Of a stretch of 64,000 nt of DNA, positions 54,375-62,563 are shown piece by piece (the first letter of the stretch is position 1; each line of letters opens with the position of its first letter). A program made the translations under genes and the position numbers. The DNA is from CAWEHU01 sp963808965 (lineage in GTDB: Bacteria; Pseudomonadota; Alphaproteobacteria; Acetobacterales; Acetobacteraceae): assembly GCA_963808965.1 (NCBI GenBank), contig CAWEHU010000014.1, positions 27,694 to 91,693 of the forward strand. Reading direction: 5' to 3'. The notes beneath the pieces were generated by a model that was not told the DNA's origin, made no database searches, and saw nothing but the letters and a program-made list of their open reading frames with translations.

Positions 54375-57300
54375 CAGTCGGCGGTCGCTCCCATCTTCGA
54401 GGCAAGAGCCGGCATTCGCGAACGCTTGGGCGAAAGCCAGTGCTGCAATCGGTCGAGATAGAGATAGATGACCGGGGTCGTGTAGAGGGTGAGCGCCTGG
54501 CTCATCAGCAGGCCGCCGACCATCGCGTAACCCAGCGGCTTGCGGAACTCCGATCCCGCTCCCGAGCCGAGCATCAGGGGCAGGCCGCTGAGCAGGGCGG
54601 CCATCGTCGTCATCAGGATCGGCCTGAAGCGCAGAAGGCAGGCCTGGCGGATGGCATTCAGCGGCGTCTCTCCGTCGCGCCGCTCCGCGACGACGGCGAA
54701 ATCCACCATCATGATGCCGTTCTTCTTGACGATGCCGATGAGCAGGATCACGCCAATCAGCGCGATGACCGACAGATCGTAACGCACGATCATCAGCATA
54801 AGCAGAGCGCCCACACCGGCCGACGGCAGGGTCGAGAGGATGGTCAGCGGCAGGATGTAGCTCTCGTACAGAATGCCGAGGATGAGATAGACCGTGATCA
54901 GCGCCGCCGCGATCAGATAGGGCTGGCTGCTGAGCGACGATTGGAACGCCTGCGCCGTGCCCTGGAACGTGCCGGTCAGAGTATCCGGTATGCCAAGCTT
55001 CGCCACCGCCGTCTGGATCGCATCGACCGCCTCGCCGAGGGACGCGCCGGGCGCCAGATTGAAGGAGAGCGTGACCGCCGGGAACTGGCTCTGGTGGCTG
55101 ATCGAGAGCGGCTGAACCGGCTTCGTGTCGATCTTCACGAACGTCGAGAGCGGGACGGCCTGACCAGTCGCGGATTTGACGTACAGTTTGTCGAGCGTCC
55201 GCACATCGCCTTGCAGAGCCGGAGCGACCTCAAGGATCAGATGATACGAGTTCGTCTGCGTGAAATACTGCGTGATCTGCCGCTGACCGAATGCGTCATA
55301 GAGTGTGTCGTCGATCGCCTGGGGTTGGATGCCGAACCGCGCCGCCTGATCACGATCGATCGTCAAGGTCGCGGTCGTCCCCGCCATCTGCTGATCGGTC
55401 GCCACATCGCGCAGCATCGGCAGGGACTTGAGCGCATCCAGCACCTTCGGCGCCCATTGATACAGTTCGGCGAGATCGGCGTCCTGCAATGTGTACTGAT
55501 ATTGCGTCCGGGAAAGACGCCCGCCCACGTTGATGTCCTGCGCCGCCTGAAGATAGAGGTTCGCGCCTTGGACAGCTGCGAGCTTGGGCCGGATCCGGTT
55601 GATGAAATTCTGGGCCGAGCCGCCCGTGCGCTGATCCCAAGGCTTCAGGGCGATGTAGATCCGGCCGTTGTTTCCGGTCTGGCCGCCGATGCCCGCCCCG
55701 ACGGTCGAGGAATACGCCGCAACATCGGGATCGGAGGCGATGATGTCGGCAAGCCTAACCTGCAGGCGGGACATCTCATCGAACGAGACATCCTGCGCCC
55801 CCTCCGTGACACCCACGACGACGCCCGTGTCCTGCTGCGGGAAGAATCCCTTCGGTATGTAGACGTAGAGGACGCCGGTGAGCGTCAGGGTGGCCAAGAA
55901 CGTCAGCAACGTGAGGAACTGGTGCCGAAGCGCGATATCGAGCGTGCGCCGGTAGAACGCCACCATGCCATCAAACACCGCCTCGATCGCGCGATACGCT
56001 CTCCCGTGCCTGCCGTCGTCGTGCCGGAGGAAACGCGAGCACATCATCGGCGTGAGCGTGAGCGAGACGATTGCCGAGACCAGCACGGCGATCGTCACCG
56101 TCATGGCGAATTCACGGAACAGCCGCCCGACGATTCCGCCCATCAGCAGAAGCGGAATGAACACCGCGACGAGGGACAGGCTGATCGAGACGATCGTGAA
56201 GCCGATCTCTCCGGCGCCCTTCAGCGCCGCCTCCATCGGCTTCATACCCTCTTCGATGTGCCGGTAGATGTTCTCCAGCATCACGATCGCGTCGTCGACC
56301 ACGAAGCCGACCGCGATCGTCAGAGCCATCAGCGAAAGATTATCGAGGCTGAAGCTCATCAGGTACATCACGGCGAAGGTGCAGACGAGCGCGACCGGCA
56401 CCGTGATCGAGGGAATGATGGTCGCCCACAGGCTCCGGAGGAACAGGAAGATCACCATCACGACGAGCGAGATCGAGAGGAGCAAGGTGAACTGCACATC
56501 CTCGACCGAGGCGCGGATCGTCATGGTGCGGTCCATGACCACGCTGACATGCACGGACGGCGGGATCGCGGCTTCCAGGCGCGGGAGCGCGGCCTTGATC
56601 CGCTCGACCGTGTCGATCACGTTCGCACCGGGCTGCTTGAACACGAGGAGCTGGATGCCGCGATGGCCGCTCTGCCAGCCGGCGAGCTGACGATTTTCCG
56701 CCCCGTCGACCGCGTGGCCGATATCCCGCACCCGGACGGCCGCGCCGTTGCGGTACGCGAGGATCACATTCTCATACTCGGCGGCTTTGGTGAGCTGGTC
56801 GTTGTCGTAGATCGCGTAGCTTCGGGTCACCCCGTCGATCGAGCCCTTGGGGCTGTTCACGGTGGCGTTGACGAGCGTTTGCCGCACGTCCTCGAGCGTC
56901 ATGCCCATCGCCGCGAGCTTCTCGGGATCGACCTGCACGCGCACCGCGCGCTTCTGCTCGCCGCCGATCACCACCTGGGCAACGCCTGAAAGCTGCGAAA
57001 TCTGCTGCGAGAGAATATTGTCGGCGTAATCGTCCACATTGATCAGGGGCAGGGCGTCCGACTGCACCGCGAGGATCAGGATCGGTGAATCGGCGGGGTT
57101 CACCTTGCGATAGGTCGGCGGGCCTGGAAGGTTCTTCGGCAACTGTCCGCCGGCGGCGTTGATCGCGGCCTGGATGTCGCCTGCCGCGGCGTCGATGTTG
57201 CGATTTAGGTCGAACTGGACCGTGACCTGCGTCTGACCCAGGACACTGATCGAGGTCATCTGCGAGACGCCGGCGATTTCCGCGAATTGATATTCGAGCG

Positions 57301-57496
57301 GCTGCGCGACCGTGCTCGCCATCGTCTCCGGGCTCGCGCCGGGAAGCTTGCCCGTCACGACGATGGTGGGGAAATCGACCCGGGGAAGCGGGGCCACGGG
57401 CAGGAAGGGGTAAGCGGCTATGCCGACCAGCAGGAAGGCCGCCATGAGCAAGGACGTGGCGACGGGGCGCTTGATGAAGGGTGTTGAGATGCTCAT
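54374..57496 (-). CDS. RND multidrug efflux transporter (MdtB/MdtC type)
   Basis: 1040 aa, HAE1 family. It begins MSISTPFIKRPVATSLLMAA and IAAYPFLPVAPLPRVDFPTI, with LPKNLPGPPTYRKVNPADSP as in the MdtB/MdtC group. The proton-relay Asp pair is in TIAVGFVVDDAIVMLENIYRH and the relay Lys in GIVKKNGIMMVDFA. Twelve membrane helices and two periplasmic loops fit. Only one such subunit is encoded here, whereas E. coli has MdtB and MdtC together, so it may act as a homotrimer. The adaptor gene lies 55 bp upstream. No outer-membrane channel gene is seen. Confidence 0.9.
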   Translation of the reverse strand: MSISTPFIKRPVATSLLMAAFLLVGIAAYPFLPVAPLPRVDFPTIVVTGKLPGASPETMASTVAQPLEYQFAEIAGVSQMTSISVLGQTQVTVQFDLNRNIDAAAGDIQAAINAAGGQLPKNLPGPPTYRKVNPADSPILILAVQSDALPLINVDDYADNILSQQISQLSGVAQVVIGGEQKRAVRVQVDPEKLAAMGMTLEDVRQTLVNATVNSPKGSIDGVTRSYAIYDNDQLTKAAEYENVILAYRNGAAVRVRDIGHAVDGAENRQLAGWQSGHRGIQLLVFKQPGANVIDTVERIKAALPRLEAAIPPSVHVSVVMDRTMTIRASVEDVQFTLLLSISLVVMVIFLFLRSLWATIIPSITVPVALVCTFAVMYLMSFSLDNLSLMALTIAVGFVVDDAIVMLENIYRHIEEGMKPMEAALKGAGEIGFTIVSISLSLVAVFIPLLLMGGIVGRLFREFAMTVTIAVLVSAIVSLTLTPMMCSRFLRHDDGRHGRAYRAIEAVFDGMVAFYRRTLDIALRHQFLTLLTFLATLTLTGVLYVYIPKGFFPQQDTGVVVGVTEGAQDVSFDEMSRLQVRLADIIASDPDVAAYSSTVGAGIGGQTGNNGRIYIALKPWDQRTGGSAQNFINRIRPKLAAVQGANLYLQAAQDINVGGRLSRTQYQYTLQDADLAELYQWAPKVLDALKSLPMLRDVATDQQMAGTTATLTIDRDQAARFGIQPQAIDDTLYDAFGQRQITQYFTQTNSYHLILEVAPALQGDVRTLDKLYVKSATGQAVPLSTFVKIDTKPVQPLSISHQSQFPAVTLSFNLAPGASLGEAVDAIQTAVAKLGIPDTLTGTFQGTAQAFQSSLSSQPYLIAAALITVYLILGILYESYILPLTILSTLPSAGVGALLMLMIVRYDLSVIALIGVILLIGIVKKNGIMMVDFAVVAERRDGETPLNAIRQACLLRFRPILMTTMAALLSGLPLMLGSGAGSEFRKPLGYAMVGGLLMSQALTLYTTPVIYLYLDRLQHWLSPKRSRMPALASKMGATAD

Positions 57497-57551
57497 GCGG
57501 CTATCGAGGGATTCACGGAACAGCTCCTCTCCCTGGCTTCGTCCCGTTGCC

Positions 57552-58754
57552 TCAGCCCCCGGATTTCCGGGTCGTATCCGCCGTTGCGCCGGGTTTCGTC
57601 TCGCCCGCCCCGTTGACCGCGACGCGGGTGCCCGATTGTAGCCGAGACTGGCCGCTGACGACGACCTTCTCGCCCTCGCTCAATCCGCTGGCGATAACCG
57701 ACACATGGCCGGTTTCCTGATCGACGGTCACGTCCTGGCGGGCGACGGTCGCGTCGGGCTTCACGACGTACACGTAAAGTCCATCGGGGCCGTGTTGGAC
57801 GGCTGATTTCGGCACGGTCAGCACGTTCGCGCGAGTGTCGATGAGAAGCCGGGCGTCAACGAACTGGCCCGGCCACAACCTCTCATCCCGGTTCGGAAAG
57901 GTAGCCTTCAGCTTGATCGTGCCGGTACTGGTGTCGATGGCGTTGTCGACGGTGAGCAGTTCGCCCTTGTCGAGCTCGGCCTTCTCGTCCGCCGAGAGTG
58001 CCGTGACCTCGAGCTTGCGCGAGCTCATGGCCTGGGTGATGCGCGGCAGCGTTGCCTGCGGCAGCGTGAAGACTACCGAAATGGGATGGAGTTGCGTGAT
58101 CGTGACGATGCCCGAAGGGTCGCTTGCGTGGATCAGGTTCCCGGGATCGACCTGCCGCAGACCGACGCGACCATCGATCGGGGACAGGATGTAGCAGAAG
58201 CTGAGATTGAGTTGCGCGGTCTGCACCGCCGCCTCGTCCCCCTGGACAGCCGCGGTGAACTGATCGACCGAAGCCTGCTGCTGATCCACCTGCTGGTGCG
58301 AAGCGAAATCCTGCCGGGCGAGCGAGGCGTATCGCGCGAGATCGCGGCGTGCGTTGTTGAGCTGCGCCTGATCCTGCGCGCGTTTCGCGAGCGCTGCGTC
58401 GAGGGCTGCCTGATAGGGGCGAGGATCGATGACCGCGATCAGGTCGTTCTGCTTTACTTCCTGCCCCTCGGTGACGGCGAAGCGCATCAGCGTGCCGTCG
58501 ACGCGTGCCCGCACCGTCACGGAATAGAAGGCCTGCACGGTTCCGATGCCGTGCGCGTACACTGGCACGTTCCGACGGGTTGCGGAGGCAGCCTCGACTG
58601 GCACTCCCGCGGGCTGCGATGGCGCGGCCGGCGACGGCTGGGCGGCCGGAGCGCGCCAGACCAGCACGCCGGCGCCAAGGCCGGCGGCGGCGATGATCGC
58701 GCCGATCCACAGCCGGGCCCGGAAGCGGCGAGACCTTGGCTCGTTGTCAGCCAT
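57552..58754 (-). CDS. RND efflux periplasmic adaptor (MdtA type)
   Basis: 400 aa. An N-terminal membrane anchor (RARLWIGAIIAAAGLGAGVLVW) is followed by the barrel-sandwich half motifs GIGTVQAFYSVTVRARVDGTL and SFCYILSPIDGRVGLRQVDPG, with a coiled-coil hairpin between them (AALDAALAKRAQDQAQLNNARRDLA). The C-terminal barrel ends GLSEGEKVVVSGQSRLQSGTRV. It bridges the inner-membrane pump to an outer-membrane channel. It forms an operon with the pump and PIG-L genes. Confidence 0.88.
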   Translation of the reverse strand: MADNEPRSRRFRARLWIGAIIAAAGLGAGVLVWRAPAAQPSPAAPSQPAGVPVEAASATRRNVPVYAHGIGTVQAFYSVTVRARVDGTLMRFAVTEGQEVKQNDLIAVIDPRPYQAALDAALAKRAQDQAQLNNARRDLARYASLARQDFASHQQVDQQQASVDQFTAAVQGDEAAVQTAQLNLSFCYILSPIDGRVGLRQVDPGNLIHASDPSGIVTITQLHPISVVFTLPQATLPRITQAMSSRKLEVTALSADEKAELDKGELLTVDNAIDTSTGTIKLKATFPNRDERLWPGQFVDARLLIDTRANVLTVPKSAVQHGPDGLYVYVVKPDATVARQDVTVDQETGHVSVIASGLSEGEKVVVSGQSRLQSGTRVAVNGAGETKPGATADTTRKSGG

Positions 58755-58799
58755 GCGGAAACAGCGGCGTGTTCAAGTCAAGCAATCCTCACGAGCGGG

Positions 58800-58816
58800 T
58801 ATTGCGATGCACAATA
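58800..58816. promoter_or_regulatory. Candidate operator upstream of the RND pump operon
   Basis: TATTG, seven bases, CAATA: a 17-bp dyad with short arms 46-62 bp before the adaptor start codon, in the divergent gap to the CaiB gene. Such spacing is common for TetR-type repressors of pumps, but no repressor gene is next to it. The arms are only 5 bp, so chance is possible. Confidence 0.28.
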
Positions 58817-58986
58817 TGGGAGTGTGGCCGTTGCCGATCACTGATTGCGCCGTGAACAAAGGGTCACGTCCTGACTCTCCTTTCATTCTCACTATGCAGG
58901 AAACCGGGGGCGCTTGCGCAGCCAAACGGTGGCGGGCCTAATCTGACCGCGTGCAGCCGCACGCCCGAGGCGATGGGTCATCGACA

Positions 58987-60111
58987 ATGAGCGGTCCGTT
59001 GGAAGGCCTGCTGGTAGTCTCTCTGGAGCAGGCCGTTGCCGCGCCTTATTGCAGTTCCCGCCTGGCGGACGCCGGCGCGCGGGTTATCAAGATCGAACGG
59101 GCTGAGGGCGACTTCGCGCGGGGGTATGATAACGCCGCGAAGGGGCTGTCGAGCTACTTCGTCTGGCTGAACCGGGGCAAGCAAAGCCTGGTCGCCGACA
59201 TCAAGAAGCCGGAGGACGCGGCCCTGCTGCGCCGCATTCTCGCCAAGGCGGACGTGTTCATCCAGAACCTCGCGCCGGGGGCCGCTTGCCGGGCCGGCTT
59301 CGGAGCCGACGCGCTGAGGGCGGATTACCCGCGACTTATCACGGTGGACATCTCCGGTTACGGAGAGAGTGGCGATTACGCGAGCATGAAAGCCTACGAC
59401 CTTCTGGTGCAGGCCGAGTCCGGTCTCGCCATGATCACCGGTCATCCCGCCGGGCCCGGCCGCGTCGGGGTTTCGGTCTGCGATATCGCCTGCGGCATGG
59501 CCGCCCACGCGGGGGTGCTCGAGGCCTTGATCGAGCGCGGCCGAACAGGGGTGGGGAAGAGCCTGAAGGTAAGCCTGTTCGATGGCATGGCGGACTGGAT
59601 GAATGTTCCGCTGCTGTATTTCGAGGGGACCGGCAAGGCGCCCGGCCGGGTCGGGCTGGCGCACCCCTCCATTTGTCCATACGGTGCGTTCGCCACGGCG
59701 GACAAGGCTCTCGTGCTCATCGCGATTCAGAACGAGCGCGAATGGGCCGAGTTCTGCGCGCGATTTCTCGAAGAACCGGATCTCCCGCGGCGGCCTGGGT
59801 TCGAGACGAACGTTGCTCGCGTCGCCAATCGCGTGGCGGTCGACGCTCACATAGCCGCAGCGTTCGCCGATATGACGAGGGACCAAGCGGCGGCGAAGCT
59901 CAGGGCCGCCAACACCGCGTACGGGTTCGTCAACGACGTCCCGGCCTTCGCCCGGCACCCGGCCTTGCGCCGGATCAGCGTCGAAACCCCGAACGGCCCC
60001 GTCGCCATCGCGGCCCCACCGGTCTTGACCGAGGAAGGTGAGCGCGCCCTCGGTCCGGTCCCGGCGATCGGCGAGCACTCGACCGTGATTCGGGCGGAAT
60101 TCGCCGCCTGA
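58987..60111 (+). CDS. CaiB/BaiF family CoA-transferase
   Basis: 374 aa, family III CoA-transferase. The N-terminus GPLEGLLVVSLEQAVAAPYCSSRLADAGARVIKIER and LNRGKQSLVADIKKPED is standard. The catalytic Asp is in SMKAYDLLVQAESGLAMITG. The substrate acid is unknown. The ATG at 58987 is preferred to a GTG at 58951. It is divergent from the pump operon and convergent with the transglycosylase. Confidence 0.87.
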   Translation: MSGPLEGLLVVSLEQAVAAPYCSSRLADAGARVIKIERAEGDFARGYDNAAKGLSSYFVWLNRGKQSLVADIKKPEDAALLRRILAKADVFIQNLAPGAACRAGFGADALRADYPRLITVDISGYGESGDYASMKAYDLLVQAESGLAMITGHPAGPGRVGVSVCDIACGMAAHAGVLEALIERGRTGVGKSLKVSLFDGMADWMNVPLLYFEGTGKAPGRVGLAHPSICPYGAFATADKALVLIAIQNEREWAEFCARFLEEPDLPRRPGFETNVARVANRVAVDAHIAAAFADMTRDQAAAKLRAANTAYGFVNDVPAFARHPALRRISVETPNGPVAIAAPPVLTEEGERALGPVPAIGEHSTVIRAEFAA

Positions 60112-60138
60112 AGCTCGCGAGGCGGACCGCCGCCGCGT

Positions 60139-60930
60139 TCAGCCCCCTATTCTGAACTGGCGCGAAGCGATTGCGATCGGCCTCGCGCGGTAGGCGTCCA
60201 GGGAACGGCCTTGTATCGCGCCGCCGCCCATCGGGTTCAGCGGGATGATCCGGATGTTGTCCGTCCGGTTGACTGGCATCACGACGGCGACGCGGTTGCT
60301 GGGAGCTGCCGGCAGAGTTGCCGCCCAGGCGTTGGCCAGATTGGTATGGGCGTCCTGTTGCCGCGCTTCCTGCTGGCGCTGCTTCTCTTCCGGCCAAACC
60401 GCGAGGACCCGGCGCTGGTAGTCGGCGCCAAGTTCGGGGGTCGCCGAATGATAGAGCGCGGCCGCCTTGGCCCAATCGTGGCTTTGGCCGAATAGCTGGG
60501 TCAGGAAACGCGCGGCATAGGTGGCGTTCGTCTGTGGGTCGAATGCCTGCTCGAGGGTGGGGAAGGCGTTCGGGTGGTGCATCAGATTGACCTGCATGCA
60601 GCCGACGTCGATCGAGCGGACGCCTCGCGCCTGCAAGTCCCGCACCGCCGCGATCGCCTGCGCCTTGGTGTCGAAGAAGAATCCCTGCCCCTCGGCGTTG
60701 ATCGTCCAAGGCCAGGGATGCCAACCGCCGGTTTGCGGGTCACGTCGCCCGCTCTCGACCCGGCCGATGGCTGCCAGCAAGTGCTCCGGGACCATGCTCG
60801 CACGCTCGGCAGCGGCAATCGCCGAGCGGCACAGGAGCCCAGGCGCTGCCGCCGCACCCGACGCAAGCTGGGCCCGCGCCTGCGCCGCGAGCACCGGAAG
60901 AAGGAGTAAGGCAAGGGCCAGACGGCGCAT
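60139..60930 (-). CDS. Secreted lytic transglycosylase (SLT domain)
   Basis: 263 aa. A signal peptide (RRLALALLLLPVLAAQARA) precedes the SLT domain. The catalytic Glu is in HLLAAIGRVESGRRDPQTG; VRSIDVGCMQVNLMHHPNAF and NATYAARFLTQLFGQSHDW then AAALYHSATPELGADY complete the lysozyme-like fold. It cuts peptidoglycan with 1,6-anhydro formation. The C-terminal 60 residues are a low-complexity tail. It resembles the IagB/VirB1-like group, but no secretion system is nearby. Confidence 0.83.
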   Translation of the reverse strand: MRRLALALLLLPVLAAQARAQLASGAAAAPGLLCRSAIAAAERASMVPEHLLAAIGRVESGRRDPQTGGWHPWPWTINAEGQGFFFDTKAQAIAAVRDLQARGVRSIDVGCMQVNLMHHPNAFPTLEQAFDPQTNATYAARFLTQLFGQSHDWAKAAALYHSATPELGADYQRRVLAVWPEEKQRQQEARQQDAHTNLANAWAATLPAAPSNRVAVVMPVNRTDNIRIIPLNPMGGGAIQGRSLDAYRARPIAIASRQFRIGG

Positions 60931-61060
60931 ACGGCCGATCGTATGCAGGAAACCGTTACCGGAGTCTTGCCAGCAAGGAGCTTGGTCCCGGCTTCGTCGG
61001 AGGCGGCGTGGCCTCTAGGACACACTTGGCGCAGACGAGTGCTGCAATGCAGAAAAAGTC

Positions 61061-61089
61061 TTGCATGCGAATCGGGGCGACACTAGCTT
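61061..61089 (+). promoter_or_regulatory. Candidate sigma-70-type promoter of the small RNA
   Basis: TTGCAT at 61061-61066 and TAGCTT at 61084-61089 are separated by exactly 17 bases. Each hexamer keeps four of six consensus positions. The predicted start, 7-8 bases on, falls at about 61097, the first base of the hairpin described next. Confidence 0.5.
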
Positions 61090-61096
61090 GTGCATC

Positions 61097-61179
61097 GCAG
61101 CAATGCGGTTCGCCGCGCTGCTGCTTCTTGGACGTTTCCTCCCTAAACTTGGCGGGGCCACAAGCCCCGCCATTTTTTT
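61097..61179 (+). ncRNA. Candidate small RNA with anti-Shine-Dalgarno segment
   Basis: An 83-base unit with three clear parts. At 61097-61124 a hairpin forms from GCAGCA/TGCTGC and GCGG/CCGC stems capped by a UUCG tetraloop, with a 2x2 internal loop. At 61125-61150 is an unpaired linker holding CCTCCCT (61138-61144), complementary to ribosome-binding sites such as AGGGAGG. At 61151-61179 is a perfect intrinsic terminator. A promoter with a 17-base spacer ends just upstream. No ORF explains the unit. The linker resembles the CCUCC-rich loops of known alphaproteobacterial trans-acting small RNAs. I recall similar sequence in Acetobacteraceae but cannot name a family. Confidence 0.65.
61151..61179 (+). 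terminator. Intrinsic terminator of the small RNA
   Basis: GGCGGGGC, loop cacaa, GCCCCGCC, then a and seven t. The stem is 8 bp, all GC, and perfect. The T run is only on the + strand, so it serves rightward transcription; no protein-coding gene lies upstream on that strand within 900 bp. The last bases touch the stop codon of the N-formylglutamate amidohydrolase gene on the other strand. Confidence 0.85.
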
Positions 61180-62056
61180 ATCCGCGCATCAGGTCAGCCG
61201 CTTGAAGCGAAAGCGCTCGCAACATGTCGCTCAGATCGCGCTGGAGGACGCCGAAGCGGGGACTGCGCTCGATCCGGCTCTCGTCCATGTAGAGGCTGCG
61301 ATTGACCTCGATTTGCAGCGCGTGGACGCCCTGGCGCGGGCGGCCGTAATGCCGGGTGATGTAGCCGCCGGCGTAGGGATCATTCCGTCGCACCGCGTAG
61401 CCGCGAAGCAGTAATTGCTGCTCCACCCAGCGAGTCGCGGCGCGGCCGCAAGTGGTCCCATGTGCGTCTCCGAGCACGAAATCAGCCCCGCCGCCGTGCC
61501 GGCCGCCGCAACCATGGGCGGGCATGGAGTGACAGTCGATGAGCAAGCACGTCCCGAATGCATCGCGCGTGGCGTCGATCAGCTCGGTCAGCACCGCGTG
61601 GAAGGGCTCCCAATACTGCCGGATCCGCCGCTCTGCCTCTGCGAAACTCAGCTTCCGGCGGTAGATGGCTTCTCCTGAGGAGACGACCCGGGCGATCGTG
61701 CCGAGTCCGGCTCCGACCCGGGGACTGGTCGTGTTCACCCAAGCCGGGAGCGCGTCCTCGAACATGGACGGATCGAGTTCCCAGGGTTCCCGGTTGGGGT
61801 CGCAGAAAGCGCGGGGAAACGTCGCTGCCAGCAACGGCGCGCCGTAGTCGGGGGCCGCGGCGAACAGCTCTTCCACGAAGCTATCCTCGCTCTTGCGCAG
61901 GCTGAGGGGGTCGAGCCGGGACGCGGCCACGAAGTCCGGCGGATAGTCCCGTCCGGAATGAGGCGAGGCCAAGACGAGCGGCACGGTCTGCCTCGCCGGG
62001 CGCAAGACCGTAAGGGCCGGTGCGGCTAGCGTGGGCTCGGTGACAGGCAAATCCAT
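61178..62056 (-). CDS. N-formylglutamate amidohydrolase family protein
   Basis: 292 aa. The fold signatures are LVLASPHSGRDYPPDFVAAS and CLLIDCHSMPAHGCGGRHGG, which carry the zinc ligands, plus AVRRNDPYAGGYITRHYG and LQIEVNRSLYMDE. It releases formate from N-formyl-L-glutamate in histidine degradation, or acts on a related N-acyl amino acid; no hut genes are adjacent. The ATG at 62056 begins the recognised domain region. The longer frame to 62149 runs up to the tRNA gene and has no ribosome site. Confidence 0.85.
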   Translation of the reverse strand: MDLPVTEPTLAAPALTVLRPARQTVPLVLASPHSGRDYPPDFVAASRLDPLSLRKSEDSFVEELFAAAPDYGAPLLAATFPRAFCDPNREPWELDPSMFEDALPAWVNTTSPRVGAGLGTIARVVSSGEAIYRRKLSFAEAERRIRQYWEPFHAVLTELIDATRDAFGTCLLIDCHSMPAHGCGGRHGGGADFVLGDAHGTTCGRAATRWVEQQLLLRGYAVRRNDPYAGGYITRHYGRPRQGVHALQIEVNRSLYMDESRIERSPRFGVLQRDLSDMLRALSLQAADLMRG

Positions 62057-62141
62057 TCGCGTATTGAAGCCGCGCGCGTCGCGTCTGTCACGAGTCTGGC
62101 TTGCGGGTGCCGGCGCACGCGCGTTAGAAGCGGGCGCGGAC

Positions 62142-62216
62142 GGGCGCATAGCTCAGCGGGAGAGCGCCTCCCTGACACGGAGGAGGTCCCAAGTTCGATC
62201 CTTGGTGCGCCCACCA
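62142..62216 (+). tRNA. tRNA-Val (anticodon GAC)
   Basis: The acceptor stem GGGCGCA pairs with TGCGCCC, followed by the discriminator A and an encoded CCA. The D arm is GCTCAGCGGGAGAGC, the anticodon arm CCTCC-CTGACAC-GGAGG with anticodon GAC, and the T arm CCAAG-TTCGATC-CTTGG. All cloverleaf parts are in place over 75 bases. Confidence 0.95.
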
Positions 62217-62264
62217 TCCGCCTCCGCGAAGTAGTGCAATGCTTTTGTGACCAGGGCTGAGCCG

Positions 62265-62443
62265 CTCGGACACGCGGCTCCGGCGTCGTTGCGCAGCAGC
62301 AACAGCGCCGCCAACGCAACCTCCACGAGCGCAGCAGCGTGCCCGGCAGCATCATCTTCGAGTCCGTCGGGATCAATGTCGTCAACCGCAACTATAATAC
62401 GGTAGGGATCGGCAGCGGCAACGACGTTGACATATTCGTCTAA
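62265..62443 (+). pseudogene. Possible 3' remnant of a gene downstream of tRNA-Val
   Basis: One frame reads SIIFESVGINVVNRNYNTVG then IGSGNDVDIFV and a TAA at 62441-62443. It looks like the end of a real secreted or beta-rich protein, while the 60 bases before it are low-complexity and Gln/Arg-rich. There is no start codon or ribosome site. A position just after a tRNA gene is a typical site of integration scars. The evidence is weak. Confidence 0.3.
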
Positions 62444-62454
62444 AGCTGTCTCAG

Positions 62455-62553
62455 GCGGGCTGTCGCTGGCTCAGTCAACCCTCCCTCTCCCGCGCAACCG
62501 GGCGAGGGAGCCCAAACTTGGGTGAGAGCTGCCTCGCATGGGAGACAGCCCGC
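62455..62553. repeat. Nested inverted repeat (REP-like) before the Sel1 gene
   Basis: GCGGGCTGTC near 62455-62464 pairs with GACAGCCCGC near 62544-62553. Inside, CTCCCTCTCCCGC faces GGGCGAGGGAG with a short loop, the form of the common CCCTCTCCC proteobacterial intergenic palindrome. There is no T run. It ends just before the stop codon of the leftward Sel1 gene and may act as a transcript-stabilising or terminating structure. Confidence 0.45.
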
Positions 62554-62563
62554 TGGGAAACGA

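Noticed and set aside
54095..56989. 964-codon open frame on the + strand
   Set aside because: It lies wholly antisense to the intact RND transporter gene. Its translation is Arg/His/Asp-rich low complexity, the usual shadow of a GC-rich gene.
61061..61414. 117-codon open frame on the + strand containing a leucine-rich start
   Set aside because: It would cross a perfect terminator and then run antisense to the amidohydrolase gene; the small RNA explains the region better.
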